Shown in pieces: positions 20,985 through 32,882 of a DNA stretch of 64,000 nucleotides. The stretch is from Ailurus styani. Its lineage: Eukaryota; Chordata; Mammalia; Carnivora; Ailuridae. Where the stretch lies: NCBI GenBank assembly GCA_002007465.1, contig LNAC01000018.1, positions 2,617,632 through 2,681,631 on the forward strand, given 5' to 3'. The position numbers and the translations under genes are program-made. Each line of letters starts with the position of its first letter. Within the stretch, counting starts at the first letter, position 1. The notes beneath the pieces are model-generated. The model was not told the DNA's origin. It worked only from the letters and a program-made list of their open reading frames with translations, and did not search any database.

Positions 20985-21260
20985 TTAAAATAAATCTCCC
21001 AAGGTCATGGGGCTTGTCTGTAACAGAGGGGGCTGAAACTCCCAGGCCAACGCTCCTCCCTCTGCACCATCTGGCACCTCCGAGTTTCATTAAAGACTGC
21101 ACGAGCTAGCCAAAAAGCCAAATGTTCAAATTCATCTTCTTTCTAAGGGAATATTCCTCTCTTTTAGAATCGCTCCACTCATAAGCTACTGCCCCTTCTC
21201 TGGGCCTCAGTTTCCCTCTCTGTGAAATGAGGGCATTGTGTTGTTCCAGCAGATTCCAGG
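20985..21260. mobile_element. Two MIR relics
   Basis: 20985-21090 is a weak plus-strand MIR ('cccaaggtcatggggcttg', 'ggctgaaactcccaggcc'). 21175-21260 is a clear antisense MIR ('ctctgggcctcagtttcc', 'gtgaaatgagggc'). Confidence 0.6.
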
Positions 21261-21364
21261 TTCTTGAGGCAACCTGTATGCCACTCCCCCGCCCCCTTCT
21301 CTTCCCGCTGCCTCGAGAGTTCTGCTTCTTTCTGCTGGTTCTGTGATGGTCCAGAGAAGGCCAG

Positions 21365-21490
21365 TTCCTATCCTGGTTCGGCCATCAACTTACCTGCTGA
21401 GTGTCCTTGGGCAAGTCAGTGCTGTGCGGGGATCTCCGTTCTCCCATGTGTACAATGAGGGTTTGGGCCCAGACCAGAGATTTTCACCTT
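21365..21490 (-). mobile_element. MIR relic
   Basis: 'tggttcggccatcaacttac', 'gtgtccttgggcaagtcag' and 'tgtacaatgagggtttggg' are the antisense MIR core in order. Confidence 0.8.
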
Positions 21491-21625
21491 CTGGGAGTTG
21501 CAACCCTAGAGTCCTGGGGAGGTAAGGTGAGCAGCCCTCTATGGGTCCCTTTTGCATATTGGGAATCTGGGTAAGATTTCTTTTGAAACAAGGATGTGTT
21601 GCTACAAACCTATTTGAAAACCACT
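21470..21625. mobile_element. Possible small hAT-type MITE
   Basis: Between 'ccagagattttcacc' and 'ttgaaaaccactgg', terminal text resembles hAT inverted repeats (cagtggttttcaa). Length about 150 bases. The left end is poor, so this is tentative. Confidence 0.3.
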
Positions 21626-22704
21626 GGGCCAGGAGACTTGGCAATCCCTTTTTCCAGGCCAGGCCCGACATTCTATTTCTCCAAGAAAAAGGGCAGCAGA
21701 ACACTGGTTACCAGGGTAAAGGAGTGGGGAAGACTTCCCTGGGCTCCGCCAGGCTGGCTTCCCCCCAGCAGGGGCTGAGCTATTAGGAGCAGAAGAAGCA
21801 AAGATGGATACTAGTAGATGGTGTTAGGATCGTGATGCTCAGATAACTCAGCCCACCCAGCCACTTCTCCCTCTTCCCCCCTCCACCCCCCCCCCCACCT
21901 TCTCTCTCCATCACCTAGGCAACCAGGCAGGGCCTGGGCCTGCAGTTCCTTCTTCCCCCTCCCTCCCACCCACTCAATCTGCAGGCCGCATTCCCGCCCC
22001 TCTGTCTCTGCCCACAGCTTCTCTGGGTCTGGAGAGGAAAGTTCCACCTTCAGGGGCTGCCTTTTGTGAGTGTGGAAACCAGATTCCAAGCAGGAGGCCC
22101 CTAACTCCTAAAATAATCCTGGTTTGCATGCTGAATTTGACTGTTTTTCTGGCAGGCGTGTTGCAGGCAAAGGGTCTGACCTTGCCAGGGCAGCTTGTGC
22201 AGAGCTCTGGGGGGTCTGAAATGGGGCTCACTGGTGCTGGGGGGAGACCAGGGTCCCCCGGGGTAGGGGTGGAGCAGAGGCGTTGGCAGGCCCTGGCAAT
22301 TCTCTGATCCAGGTGGGAGGTCAGGGACAAAGGGTCCTGGGGTTTAATTTACTGCAAGTTATCTCTGCCTCCAGCCAGCCAGAACTGGGGGTCAGTGTGG
22401 GAGTCCGGCCCAGTTTTTGATAATAGTTAAATGGGGGCAAATGGGGTGGGGGAAGACTAGGGAGTTGGAAGTGAAAGACAGGAGGCTTTGTAGAGGGAAC
22501 TCAATGGAATTTGTCCCTGAAAAGTCCCAGGTTCAATTATAGGAGTGAGCTGGCGTTCTGAATCCTAAAGAAAAAGCACTAAGCTGGACCAAAGCTCAGT
22601 CATAAGGGGCAGCAGGACCTTAGCAAGTCCCAGCTACAGGGAGTCTTCAACAATTAAATGTGGATGAGACAAGGTGCAAGGACTAGAGCAAAGGTCAAAT
22701 ATTA
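21626..22704. other. Unassigned GC-rich non-coding stretch
   Basis: No named repeat. It includes a pyrimidine-rich block with a run of 11 C near 21886-21897. Minus-strand frames at 21811-22330 are low-complexity (Gly/Glu/Trp-rich) and carry no domain. Confidence 0.45.
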
Positions 22705-23005
22705 ATAGGAACTTCAGCAAAGTTGCAGGGTACAAGAACAATATGCAAAAAATCAGTTTTGTTTCTGTACACTAGCAATCAACAATCCCAAAGGAAATTA
22801 AGAAAACAATTCCATTTATAATAGCATCAAAGAAAAAAAAATAAGAGGGTATATTGGAGCTCTCTGTACTTTCTGGTCAATTTTTCTGTAAATCTAAAAC
22901 TGCCCCACCAAATAGTCCATTAATTTAAAAACATTTCAGAATAAATCATAACCAAGGAGATATAAGGCATACCCTGTAAACATTGCAGAAAGAAAATATA
23001 GATCT

Positions 23006-23227
23006 AAAGAAATGGGAGGGCTCCTGGGTGGCTCAGTGGGTTAAGCCTCTGCCTTTGGCTCAGGTCATGATCTCAGCATCCTGGGATCGAGGCCCGCATC
23101 AGGCTCTCTGCTCAGCAGGGAGCCTGCTTCCTCCTCTCTCTGCCTGCCTCTCTGCCTACATGCGATCTCTCTCTCTATCTGTCAAATAAATAAATAAAAT
23201 CTTTAAAAAATAAAGAAAGAAATGGGA
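23006..23227 (+). mobile_element. CAN-SINE, mustelid-type, with target-site duplication
   Basis: Element 23018-23215 in the L1 relic. Perfect flanks aaagaaatggga at 23006-23017 and 23216-23227. The head has 'gggctcctgggtggctcag', a G-to-T change in the usual ggcgcc. Confidence 0.96.
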
Positions 23228-23476
23228 AAGCATTTCAGGTTCATGGATCTGAAGACTTAATATTGTTAAGATGGCAATACTATGCAAAGCAATCTGTAGA
23301 TTCAATGTCATCCTTATCAAAATCCCAAATGCTTTTTTGCAGAAATGGACGAGGTGATACTAAAATTCGTGCAGAATTGCGAGGGACTACAAACAGCCGA
23401 AGCAATTTTGAAAAAGAACTAAATTGGAGGACTCACCCTTCCTGATTTCAAAACTTAGTACAAAGCTACAGTAATC

Positions 23477-23671
23477 AAAACAGTATGGAATTGTGGTGTG
23501 GGGCTGGCTCAGTTGGTAGAACATGTGACTCTTATTTATTCTATTTCTTTTAGAGCATGTAATACTTGATCTCAGGGTCATGAGCTCAAACCCCCCGGTT
23601 GGGCACAGAGTTTACTTAAAATAAAAAGAAAGAAAGAAATAAAAAAGAAGAGAGAAAACAGTGTGGAACTG
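23477..23671 (+). mobile_element. Short-form CAN-SINE with internal insertion
   Basis: Element 23494-23654. Flanks aaaacagtatggaattg and aaaacagtgtggaactg (two mismatches). Between 'gtgactctt' and 'acttgatctc' about 30 extra bases repeat a variant of 'tagaacatgt' (tagagcatgt), which suggests a partial internal duplication. Confidence 0.9.
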
Positions 23672-23883
23672 GCCTAAGGGTAGATCTATAAATCAGTGGA
23701 ATCGAATTGAAAATCCAGGACAAAACCCATACACCTATGGCCAATTGATTTTTAAAGGATGTGAATTCCATTCAATGGGAAAAGAGAGTCTTCAACAAAT
23801 TGTGGCAGTAATACCAAATATATCCACATGCAAAAGAATGAAGTTTGATTCCTACATCATACCATATTAAGAAATTAGCTCAG

Positions 23884-24097
23884 GGCACCTGGGTGGCTTG
23901 GTCAGTGAAGCATCTGCTTTCAGCTCAGGTCATGATCCCAGGGTCCTGGGATCAAGCCCTGCATCGGGCTCCCTGATCAATGGGGAACCTGCTTCTCTCT
24001 CTCCCTCTACCCCTCCCCCCTGCTGCACGCTCTCTCTCTCTCTCTCTCTCTCTCAAATAAACACATAAAATTAAAAATAAATAAATAAATAAAACTT
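23884..24097 (+). mobile_element. CAN-SINE with expanded (CT)n arm
   Basis: 'agggcacctgggtggcttgg' head, core, then about 30 bases of CT repeat at 24029-24055 and an aataaataaataaa tail. Inserted into the L1 relic; no clear target-site duplication. Confidence 0.94.
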
Positions 24098-25015
24098 AGG
24101 AGGAGGTAACTCTCCATGACCTCAGATTTTGTGGTGGCTTTTTAAAAAATGACACCCAGAACACAAAGAATAAAAGAAAAAAGTGATAAATTGGACTTTG
24201 AGAACATTAAAAACTTCTGTGCATCAAAGACACTATGAAGAGAGTACAACAACAATTCATAGGATGAGACAAAATATTTGCAAATTGTATATCTGATAAG
24301 GGACTTGTATCCAGAATATATTAAAAACTCCCACAACTCATCAACAAAAAGGCAACAACCCAATTTAAAAATGGGTAAATGATTTGAATAGACAAGTCTC
24401 TAAAGAAAATACGCAGTGGCCAATAAAAACATGAAAAGATGCCCAAGATCAAAACTGCAATAAGATACCACTTCACATCCTCTAGGATAGCTTTAATTTT
24501 TAAAAAATAAAAAAAATAATAAGTATTGACAAGGATGTGGAAAAATCAGAATACTTGTCCATTGCTGGTGGGCATGTAAAATGGTGCAGCCATTATAGAA
24601 AACACCTTGGTAGTTCCTCAGTACCTTAAACATAGGACACAATCATTCCTCTGTCAGGTGTATACCTAAAAGAATTGAAAACAGGTGTTCAAACAAAAAC
24701 TTGTACATAATTGCTCATAGCAGCATTATTCACAATAGCCAAAAGGTAGGAACAATTTAAGTGTCCATCAATGGATAAACAAATTGTGGCATATCCATAC
24801 ATGAAGTATTATTCATCCACAAAAAGGAATGAAGTATGAATATTTTGCTACATCAAGGATGAACCTTGAAAGCATTATGTTAAGTGAAAGAAGCCAGCCA
24901 CAAAAGACAATACATTGTATGATCTCATTCATATGAAATGTCCAGAAGAGGCAAGTCTACAGACACAGAAAATAGATCAGTGGTTGCCATGGACTGGGGA
25001 AAGAGGGTAATAAGT

Positions 25016-25050
25016 GATTGTTTAGTGGGCAGGAAGGATTGTTTAGTGGG
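25016..25050 (+). repeat. 21-bp-period tandem duplication in the L1 3'UTR
   Basis: gattgtttagtggg at 25016-25029 recurs at 25037-25050 with caggaag between. Confidence 0.85.
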
Positions 25051-25150
25051 TAATGAGAATGTGCTGGCACTACATAGTGCTGAACGTTGCATAGCCCTGT
25101 GAATGTACCAATGTCACTGATGGTAAATTTCATACTGTACGTATTTTACC

Positions 25151-25799
25151 ATAATAATAAATGTTCAATGAATTATTTTCCAAAAGAAAAAGATTTTTGC
25201 TCACCTCTAAAATTTTTGCTCACCGCTCCAAAAAAACAAATAACTTGTTTTAATTGGAAAACGATTTTGTTCCAGTATGAACTTATGCAGAGGTTCTGTA
25301 TTGGAAAAAGACAAAAGTAGAGGCTCCAGTTGTAGCGGAGGGAGCCTGTGCCCCTTTCATTCCATATGGAAGTCCCTAGGCAACTGGACAGCATTTGAGA
25401 TGCCTTTCAGCCTTGGTCTTCTGAACTGGACATGCTCGGTAAGTGCATATTGAGAGAATGCTCTGCTGAGGCCACCATGATTAGAGAGTCCTGGACTGGT
25501 GACCATGCCAGGGTCTCAGGTCTAAGTCCCCTATAGGGTTCTGGCCAGAGCCTGCTGAGCCTAGCACTGGATGGCATTCTTTGGAAAAAATGCAAAATGA
25601 ACAGGTAGTGCAATCCCAGAAAAGGTCTGGATAGGGAGTAGGTAGGGTGGCGGTAGGCATGGTGTAGTTTCCAGTAGGGAGCTCTGTGGAGCCAATCTGC
25701 TGGGCTTTGGTTCCTGCATCCATACTTATTAGCCATTTCCTGGAGGTTTAAGTTCTCCAATGGACTATCCATCAGAAATGAATAATACTACATATGGTG
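25151..25799. other. Unassigned non-coding stretch
   Basis: No named element. A small local repeat (tttttgctcacc twice) lies at 25193-25222. Antisense frames 25407-25772 have no domain. Confidence 0.45.
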
Positions 25800-25885
25800 T
25801 GAAGGTAGTATGAGCATTAATTGGAGTAAAGTGTTCGGAACAATGCCTGGCACATAGAAGGCCCTCAATAAATAACCTTACTTTC
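25800..25885 (-). mobile_element. MIR relic (5' part)
   Basis: 'caatgcctggcacatagaag' and 'gccctcaataaataacc' are the antisense MIR 5' region. Confidence 0.75.
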
Positions 25886-27319
25886 ATTCTAGAACTACAG
25901 TGGTCCCTTTCATCATCTGACTCAACACAGTCAACCCTATGGTGATTAAGAATCTCTCATCCAGGAGGGTTCAAGATGATCCTGGACCACAACTTACCCC
26001 TCATCCTGGTTTCTCCTATAACACACATGGCTGAGGCAAACTGCGGTGTTCTTTCCAAATTGTCTGCATAATTCCATTGTTTTGAGGGTGTTTCAAACTG
26101 CTGGTCTTAACCCACTGGTCTTGGAATTAACTGAGAGGGTAGTGAGCAGTTACAAACATTTCAAAAACAAAAAAGAAAAGAATAGAATGGAAAACAAAGT
26201 GCATCATAGATAATTAGGGTTAAGTGTTAAGTATTGTTTGTTGAAACTTGTTGCAGCGTGTATTCGTGCATGCTACTGTGCCCTGGTGTACTGGGGTGTG
26301 ATATGCATTCCTTAATAAGGGTTGCAGTAAAATGAAGTGTGAAGGCCATGATCTGGTAACACCCAATGAAAGCCCCTGAGCTGAGCGAAGAAGGGCTGCC
26401 CGCCCTGGGACCACAGATCTGATTTGGCGGGCAGGACTGAATGATCTCAGGCATTTGCCCATTCCCAGCAAAGCTGGAGCAGGGACCTGCACTGGGGACT
26501 GGGGTCAGGAAAGCGGGAAGATGCTTTAACCAGAAGGTGGCGAGATGCAAAGGGTGGGAAAGGTGCCCCGAATCTTGAATTAAGTCATCAGAACTGCCCC
26601 ACACCTGCCTCCCGTAGACACACTCTGGGATCATTTAAGCACAAACCAAGGCATTCAGCTGTCTCTTTCATCATATTTTGTATTTTCCACTCTACCGTAT
26701 TCCCCAGAACTGTTTTGTGGCTGCAGAAGTAGCCCCCTTTACTCCAGAGTGGGATACTAGCACCCCCTCCCTACATACCAACTTAGGAGAGAAGGTTTAG
26801 ACTCGGCAGAGGTCTGGAATCACTGCCATTGCCCTGGGCAAGGGCTGCCAGCTTTGTGGAAGTTGGCTTCTGGAGACTTCCCAGCTGGGGATGTGACCTG
26901 AGAAAGAGGGGAGGGGGAAGATGAGTTAGAGGTGGTCTTGAAAATGTGGGCAGTTGATACACCTAGACTACCGTTTAGTATTGCTTAATCCAGGATTAAG
27001 TGGGTGGGAGGTGAAGTTGCCTTTCTGTGCTTGGGAATTCAAAGCCTGCTCCTCCTGCACCCTCACATGGGTCCCTGGCTAGACCAGAGTGACAGTTCTC
27101 TGAAGCTAGGACATCAAAAGCCAAAAGGAGGGAGACTTGACCTCAGCTGGGGTCTCAGTTTTCAAAGACCATGGCATGCCTCATACGGGGTTCATCGGAT
27201 TGGAGGCTTTCAGTGTAGTCCTTATAACAACACAGCTGTCAACTGTGTGGACTGCACCTTTGCTGTGTATTCCCCGTAAGCCATGACCACAGCCAAGGTC
27301 TGTGGGCTCTTTAAGTTCC
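25886..27319. other. Unassigned stretch; possible old DNA-transposon fragment at 26090-26355
   Basis: 'cccactggtcttggaattaa' and 'aagtgcatcatagataatta' at 26090-26355 resemble a decayed DNA transposon, but I cannot name it. The rest is unrecognised. The antisense frame at 26227-26634 has no domain. Confidence 0.35.
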
Positions 27320-27440
27320 ACCTTCTTCACCTGCAAAGGGTTCTAATAATGTCTTTCCTAAGGGGCTGCAAGGATAAAATAAACTAACAGGTGGAAATAC
27401 CCTGGTACAGTGACTAAAGCAAATAAGCATGCCGAGCAGC
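27320..27440 (-). mobile_element. MIR relic
   Basis: 'cttcacctgcaaaggg', 'ggctgcaaggataaaataaa' and 'ccctggtacagtg' follow the antisense MIR order. Confidence 0.7.
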
Positions 27441-27647
27441 TCTCGCAAACACCCTTACAATGTCGCACTCTATCATTTGGTTGAAACGTTCATGAAAGCA
27501 TACAAAGCAAAACCACCCATGACCCAACGATGCTTAAAAGGGGAACTCTACAAAGACTCACAAGACCCCACTTTCCGCTTCCCAGATTAACAATTTGCTG
27601 TGTATTCTTTATTTTTTCCTCTGAGTTTAGATGGGCCCACCCATTGA

Positions 27648-27650
<3 letters not shown>

Positions 27651-27686
<36 letters not shown>
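27651..27686. repeat. (CT)n microsatellite
   Basis: About 18 uninterrupted CT units. Yields spurious Leu/Ser and Arg/Glu frames. Confidence 0.97.
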
Positions 27687-27688
<2 letters not shown>

Positions 27689-27979
27689 ATGCTTTTTTTA
27701 GAATACAGAAATTGAATCGTGCTATCTGATTTTTCAATTTGTTTTTTTTTTCACTTAATACATCATGAATGACGTACGGGTGTAGCCATTTCCTTACTCT
27801 GCACATCTGTCTTTTTAGTTTTTTTCCAATCTGATGGGCAAAAATAGCATTTCGTTGTCTTCTGTTGCATTTCTCTGACTCAAGTAAGCTTCAAGCATTA
27901 CCTAATGTCTTTGGAGGTTTGTGTTTTCTCCTTTGTGAATTACCTATTCAAACTTTAACCTATTTTTCTATTGGGATTT

Positions 27980-28217
27980 TCAAATTTTTCTTTTTTCTTT
28001 TTTTTTAAGATTTTATTTACTTGACAGAGAGAGAGACAGAGAGAGAGAGAGAGCACAAGCAGGGGGAGCAGCAGGCAAAGGCAGAGGGAGAAGCAGGCTC
28101 TGCACTGAGCAAGGAGACTGATGGGGGACTCTATCCCAAGACCCTGGGATCATGACCTGAGCCAAAGGCAGATGCCTAATGGACTGAGCCATCCAGGCGT
28201 CCCTCAAATTTTTTTCT
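27980..28217 (-). mobile_element. CAN-SINE with (GA)n
   Basis: Element about 27994-28203 antisense with a GA arm at 28027-28052. Flanking text tcaaattttt...ctt on both sides differs only in T-run length, consistent with a target-site duplication. Confidence 0.94.
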
Positions 28218-28440
28218 TATTCAGTTGTAGAGTGTTCTTTGTATAGGAAGGACATTTACCTTTGGTCTGTCACATGTGTTGTTTTCCCCACTCTGTCATT
28301 TACCCTCTGATTTTGCTTATGGTAACTTTTGCCATTGCAAAATTTAAAATATTTTATGTGGTCAGGTATGTTCATTTTTCCTTTATGGTTTCTGGATTTC
28401 TTTGGAGTTTCCTTAAGAAGCCTTTCTTTTTTGGCTTTCC

Positions 28441-31422
28441 TGGGCCCACAGCTATGCTCTCTATCCATTCCCCAGTGACAGCTGGCAATGAATGTCCTCA
28501 CTGAGCCCTGTTGGTCCCTCATGCCAGCACTTTGGGTTCCTTATCTATTAACACGGTGTAATAACGTCTGGTGCTGGGGAGTGTTACATTGTTTTGGAGG
28601 AACACGGAGAAAGGAAAGAGTGAAGGGGCGCAGACAGTCTGAGAAGGCCCTGAAAGTGGGGAGGGAGTGCACGGAGCTGAAGGGTTGAGGAGCCGAGATG
28701 AAGAGGAATCCCATGACCTTGACTTGAGCACCTAAAAGCTATGCTAACTGATACTCTGCATAGGAATTTTAAAGCCCGACAGTGTCCTAGAAAGGAATTC
28801 CATTTCACTTCTTCTCAGAAGCCATTCCATTCTTCACAAGCACTGCCTAGTGGCTGGTCCTCACACCTGGGAGGCCACATAAAACCCTCCTGCCAGACTC
28901 GAAGTGAAAGGAAAAGAAATTGGAAAATAGGACCTCAGCTCGAAAGTATGTCTCCTCTTGAGTGAACTTTAATATATATTCCAGGCTCCATAGATCAAAT
29001 GCTTACGTTTAAAGAAGATGGAGATCAAGAAAGGAAGGATAGTTTGGTTAGAGCCAGCCTGAGTCCCTCACCTCGCCACAGTTCACCTTCCTGAGTAAAC
29101 AAACAGAAACAGCCCAGGCAGCCACATACACGAGAGACCACCGACTCTCTCTCCTTAAAAAGCCCTGCAGGTAAAGGGGACTTGGTTTAGGGGTTCATGC
29201 AGCTCTGATGCCTGGAGCATTGCCTCATGGCCCCAGGCAGCCATTGTCCCGATTCTGGGGCCTCTGCCATTCCCATGACAACAGCCTCGCTCCACCTTGG
29301 GGCTTCTGCCCGCTGCCCTCTCTCTGCACCTCTGTAGGCTTCTGCCTCCTCCCCTGCTTCCTCATGCTGAGGTGACTCTTGAGACTCACGTTCAAACACT
29401 CCAAAAGAGGGGGTCTGTGGGGGTCAGGTAAGTTACGGGTGTCCTGGGGCTGTCTCACGGGCGGCTGGCGAGTCCACAGCTGGCTGGCCTTGAGTTTGCT
29501 GCCCATTCCTGCTCCAGGGTGGTGGGGTCAAGTGGCTGGCTTTCCTCAAAAGGAGCCCCTCGTGGGCACCTAGGACCCAAGAGTAAAGTAAGAGGCTTTC
29601 CAAGACCCACTCCCTCTAGCAGCACCCCAACTTCAAGACTGGACATCCGGCTCCCCAGTGCAGAGTAGATGGGCGGCAGTTAATAATGAAGAAGGGAAAT
29701 GGAAGATGAGAAAGCACTCGCGATTGCTAGCCAAACATTATTTTTATGTATCTCTTGTTTGAGCAGTTTGATGTTATTGCAGGGAAGCTAGGAAGGAAGG
29801 GGTCCCGTGGGGGTCCCCTCAGGAACCCCCACTGCTGAGCAGGGCTGCCCGGTCCCCATCTGTCTGGAGTCAGGAGAGGATCAGCATCCTGGTAAGCTGG
29901 AACCTGGGCCTTCATGAAGGCCAAAGCCGAGGTGGGAACGGCCTTTCCTGTCCCCCCCCCTCCAAGGGCTCCAGCAGCATCTCCCCTGCGCTCAGGGTCA
30001 ATTCACATCTTCTCATTGGGCGGGTCAGCGTCAGCCTGAGCTCCTTGCAGCTCACTGAGGACCCGAGTGACCAAATTAGACCTGTCTTCGCAGGTCACAG
30101 ACAACTGGTGCTTCTTCGAAATCCTGATTCTTTGAGCTACAGAGTTGCCTTGGGACCATCAGTAACTCTAATTGTGGGGGTCCCCCCAACCTCGAGTCAA
30201 ACATTATGAATCAACCAATATTTATTAACATTTTGATACATTTCAACAGCATCAATCACTTTCTAAGCAATAAGATATGGTCGCTAAAAACCTACACTGA
30301 GGGGACAGGCTGAATATTATGATAGAAAATGTATAATTGAGCTATAAACCCTCACAAGGCTACTACCTTGTACCCTTCAGTCACCCTGGTCTTGCCCTGT
30401 CCTGCAGCACCGAATAATACTTGAGGTTCAGAAGAAACCTGCACAGTGGACAAGGTTGGGCACTCTACTCATTGCTTAAGGACCAACTGAAGTTTTTGAT
30501 TACTGCTCTGTCATTACCCCTTCATGCCACCGCCAAAAGTCATCTACCGGCCAGTTTGTGTAATCTCCAGGCAGACATCAGGCTTTGACTGCTTTTTCAA
30601 AGTCTGTCCCAAGCACTCTTGGGATAGGGGCATTAGGACACAGGCTCCTGACATAAATTCCAGCCTTAGATGTGAAAACACATATTTCTGGTCCACACCT
30701 GGCACCTTCATGACTGACTACAGCATCTGCTGTTGAAATGGTACCTCCTGGTGACAACACTGTCCCCATGGGCCAGGACGGCTGCTGATGCCTCAAGGGG
30801 TAGCCCAGCTAGGAACAGAATGGAACTTCCTCATCCTCTAGGCTGGTTTGGAAGCACCTGACCGGGGGGACTCCTGCTCAAGCTCTCTTCTTTTCGTTCT
30901 CCTTAAACTTTTACAAAGTTGTTTTTGCTGCTGTTGTTGAAATTCCAGGAGACAGCATCAAAGGGAAGCAGGAGTCCCCTGTGGGCAGGAGGGGTAGAAT
31001 GAGAGTAATAACTGTCCCCTCGTCCCCTGTCCCCTTCGGGAGCAAGGTCAAGGCTGAGCCAGCCTCCTTCTCCCCGACTCTCCCTCTCTCTGCGAACTTA
31101 ACCTTGCAAGCTTCCTTCCAGAACTAACTGGGAGGTGCTGGGTGTTGCTTTTATGAGGGAAGCAAGGTCCCTTCCATACCTACAGGCATACATTGGCCGG
31201 AGAAGTCAACTTAGGATATTTAAACAACCATTACTTGAGATTTTTCTAAACTCAATCTTTTATCTATTTGGATTCTTAGCAATCTTTCAGATTATGCCAT
31301 GGTGTTTTATCCAGGATCATTATTAAAAACAGCTGTAACTAACAATTCTACATCATTTCTGAGCTGTATGTGTCACTCAGGACCCCTGCAGGGGATCTGT
31401 GTGATTTAAGGAGAGATTAAAG
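28441..31422. other. About 3 kb with no repeat or gene that I can name
   Basis: The largest unassigned block. It includes a run of C near 29956, GC-rich text at 29180-30010, and small frames (29187-29646 on both strands) without domains. Some of it may be unique sequence between old repeats. I saw no canonical exon with flanking AG and GT and a recognisable product. Confidence 0.5.
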
Positions 31423-31636
31423 AGGAACCATAGTTGGGGTGCCTGGGTGGCTCAGTCGGTTAAGCAACTGCCTTTGGCTCAGGTCGTGATCCCAGGGTCC
31501 TGTGATTGAGTCCCCCATTGGGCTCCTTGCTCAGCAGAGAGCCTGTTTCTCCCTCTGCCTGATGCTCCCCCTGCTTGTGCTCTCTGACAAATAAATAAAT
31601 AAAATATTTAAGGAAAAAAAAAAGGAACCATAGTTG
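31423..31636 (+). mobile_element. CAN-SINE with 14-bp target-site duplication
   Basis: Element 31437-31622. Perfect flanks aggaaccatagttg at 31423-31436 and 31623-31636. The duplicated target includes the TA and first bases of the adjacent DNA transposon, so this SINE is the younger insertion. Confidence 0.97.
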
Positions 31637-31942
31637 ACTTTTGAATGACATGGGGGGGGGGTTTGGGGCTCTTACCTCCCACACAGTTGAAAATCCATAG
31701 ATAACTTTTGACCTCCCAACCCAAAACTTAACTACTAATAGCCTGACTGACAACATAAGTAGTTAACACATATGTTATGTGTTATATGAATTATATACTT
31801 TATTCTTAAATAAAGTAAACTAGGGAAAAGAAACTGCTATTAAGACAGTCATAAAGAAGAGAAAATACATTTCCAGTGCTGTGCCGTATTTGTGGGGAAA
31901 AAATCCATGCGGTTCAAACCCATGTTATTCAAGAGTCAACTA
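31631..31942. mobile_element. TA-flanked inverted-repeat DNA transposon (MITE-like)
   Basis: Element 31633-31940 (308 bp). Left end tagttgacttttgaatgaca and the reverse complement of the right end tagttgactcttgaataaca agree except at two places over 24 bases. TA on both outer sides fits Tc1/mariner-type target duplication. The interior is AT-rich and palindromic in part and has no frame; it resembles non-autonomous Tigger-like elements, subfamily uncertain. Confidence 0.85.
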
Positions 31943-31979
31943 TCTTTGCAAAAGTGTGAGGGCCGAGTTTTGGGGAATT

Positions 31980-32330
31980 ACCAGGAGCAGTGCCAGACCC
32001 TGGGACTAGCTACGGTGGGGAGCAGTTACCATGCTTAGACCCAGTGGGGAGCAGGGAGGAGGTGGTGACCAGCACCCAGATAGGGGTGTGTATGGAGAGG
32101 CAGAGGCACAACGCCAAGCCGTGGTGACCTGGCAGAGAAGAAACCAAGGAAATATATCCCTTCCTTCACCTTGCTCAGGCCCTGCTACTTCCAGTATTTC
32201 CCATTTGCCAGAACCTACTGGAAGCCTGGGTGCAAGAGATACAGCCCACAGGGGGCGGTCTTCTAGGGCACAAGATAGAGCGGAAAAGATGAGGGGTGGA
32301 TATAGAGGGTCGAGGAGAAGATGTCCAGTG
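31980..32330. mobile_element. Probable ancient repeat
   Basis: 'ccagaccctgggactagc', 'caccttgctcaggccctgc' and 'ttgccagaacctactggaag' resemble the same old dispersed family as 60985-61260. Weak. Confidence 0.35.
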
Positions 32331-32394
32331 CTTCTGTTATTAATAACAACAATATTAATCATATTAATATTAATTTATGTATAATGCAAGGACA

Positions 32395-32560
32395 ACAATA
32401 TTAATAATAGCTTCCATTTGAGCCCCTGCTTTGTGCCATTCACACCAATTTTGCCTTTTACATGTAAGGCAATGATGGTTCCCAGGTTATGATGTCTTCA
32501 GTGTCCCTGTGGATAGAAGTCAAGATTACCCTCTGAGAAGGAAACTGTTGAGAATGAAAA
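32395..32560 (+). mobile_element. MIR relic
   Basis: 'aatagcttccatttgagccc', 'tttgtgccattcacacc' and 'ttacatgtaaggcaatgatg' match the MIR 5' half (tagctaacatttattgagc... tgtgccaggc... tttacatg). Confidence 0.65.
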
Positions 32561-32589
32561 CAAAGACAAATGATCTCAGCCACCCAGGG

Positions 32590-32882
32590 GTATATTAGCT
32601 ATCTAATGCTGTTTACAAATTATGCCAAAACTTAGTAGTGTAAAATAATACACATTTACTATTTCATATTATCTGTGGGTTAGGAGCAGCTTGGCTGGGG
32701 GGGTTCTAACTCAGGGTCTCTGGTGAGACTGTCAAGAGGTTGGCCAGGCTGCAGTTATCTGAGGCTCGATTTGGGCTGAAGGATCCATCCAATCCCAGTG
32801 TGGCTCCCTCTCACCTTGCAAGATGGCTCTGCATTCTGGTGGGAGGCCCCAGTTCCTCACCGCAGGGACCTTTCCATAGGAC

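Larger units (their letters stand above)
22705..25150 (+). mobile_element. L1 ORF2 C-terminal part and 3'UTR, split by three SINEs
   Basis: Blocks 22705-23005, 23228-23476, 23672-23883 and 24098-25150 are collinear with an L1 3' half: 'cagttttgtttctgtacact', 'gattcaatgtcatccttatc', 'acaaagctacagtaatcaaa', 'agtgtccatcaatggataaa', 'tgatctcattcatatgaaa', ending 'tatgtattttaccataataa'-like text. About 2.4 kb in place; ORF2 is broken by stops, an internal deletion near 22840-22860, and three SINEs. Not active. Confidence 0.9.
27560..28440 (-). mobile_element. Old L1M-type relic, split by (CT)n and a SINE
   Basis: 'gatgggcaaaaatagcattt', 'tttctcctttgtgaattacc', 'tagagtgttctttgtatag' and 'ccctctgattttgcttatgg' match antisense L1 3'-end text (family pattern ...gagttctttatata). 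Strongly diverged. Confidence 0.55.

Noticed and set aside
21884..21900. Run of 11 C in a pyrimidine-rich block
   Set aside because: Single homopolymer in GC-rich sequence, possibly with sequencing-length error; no further structure around it.
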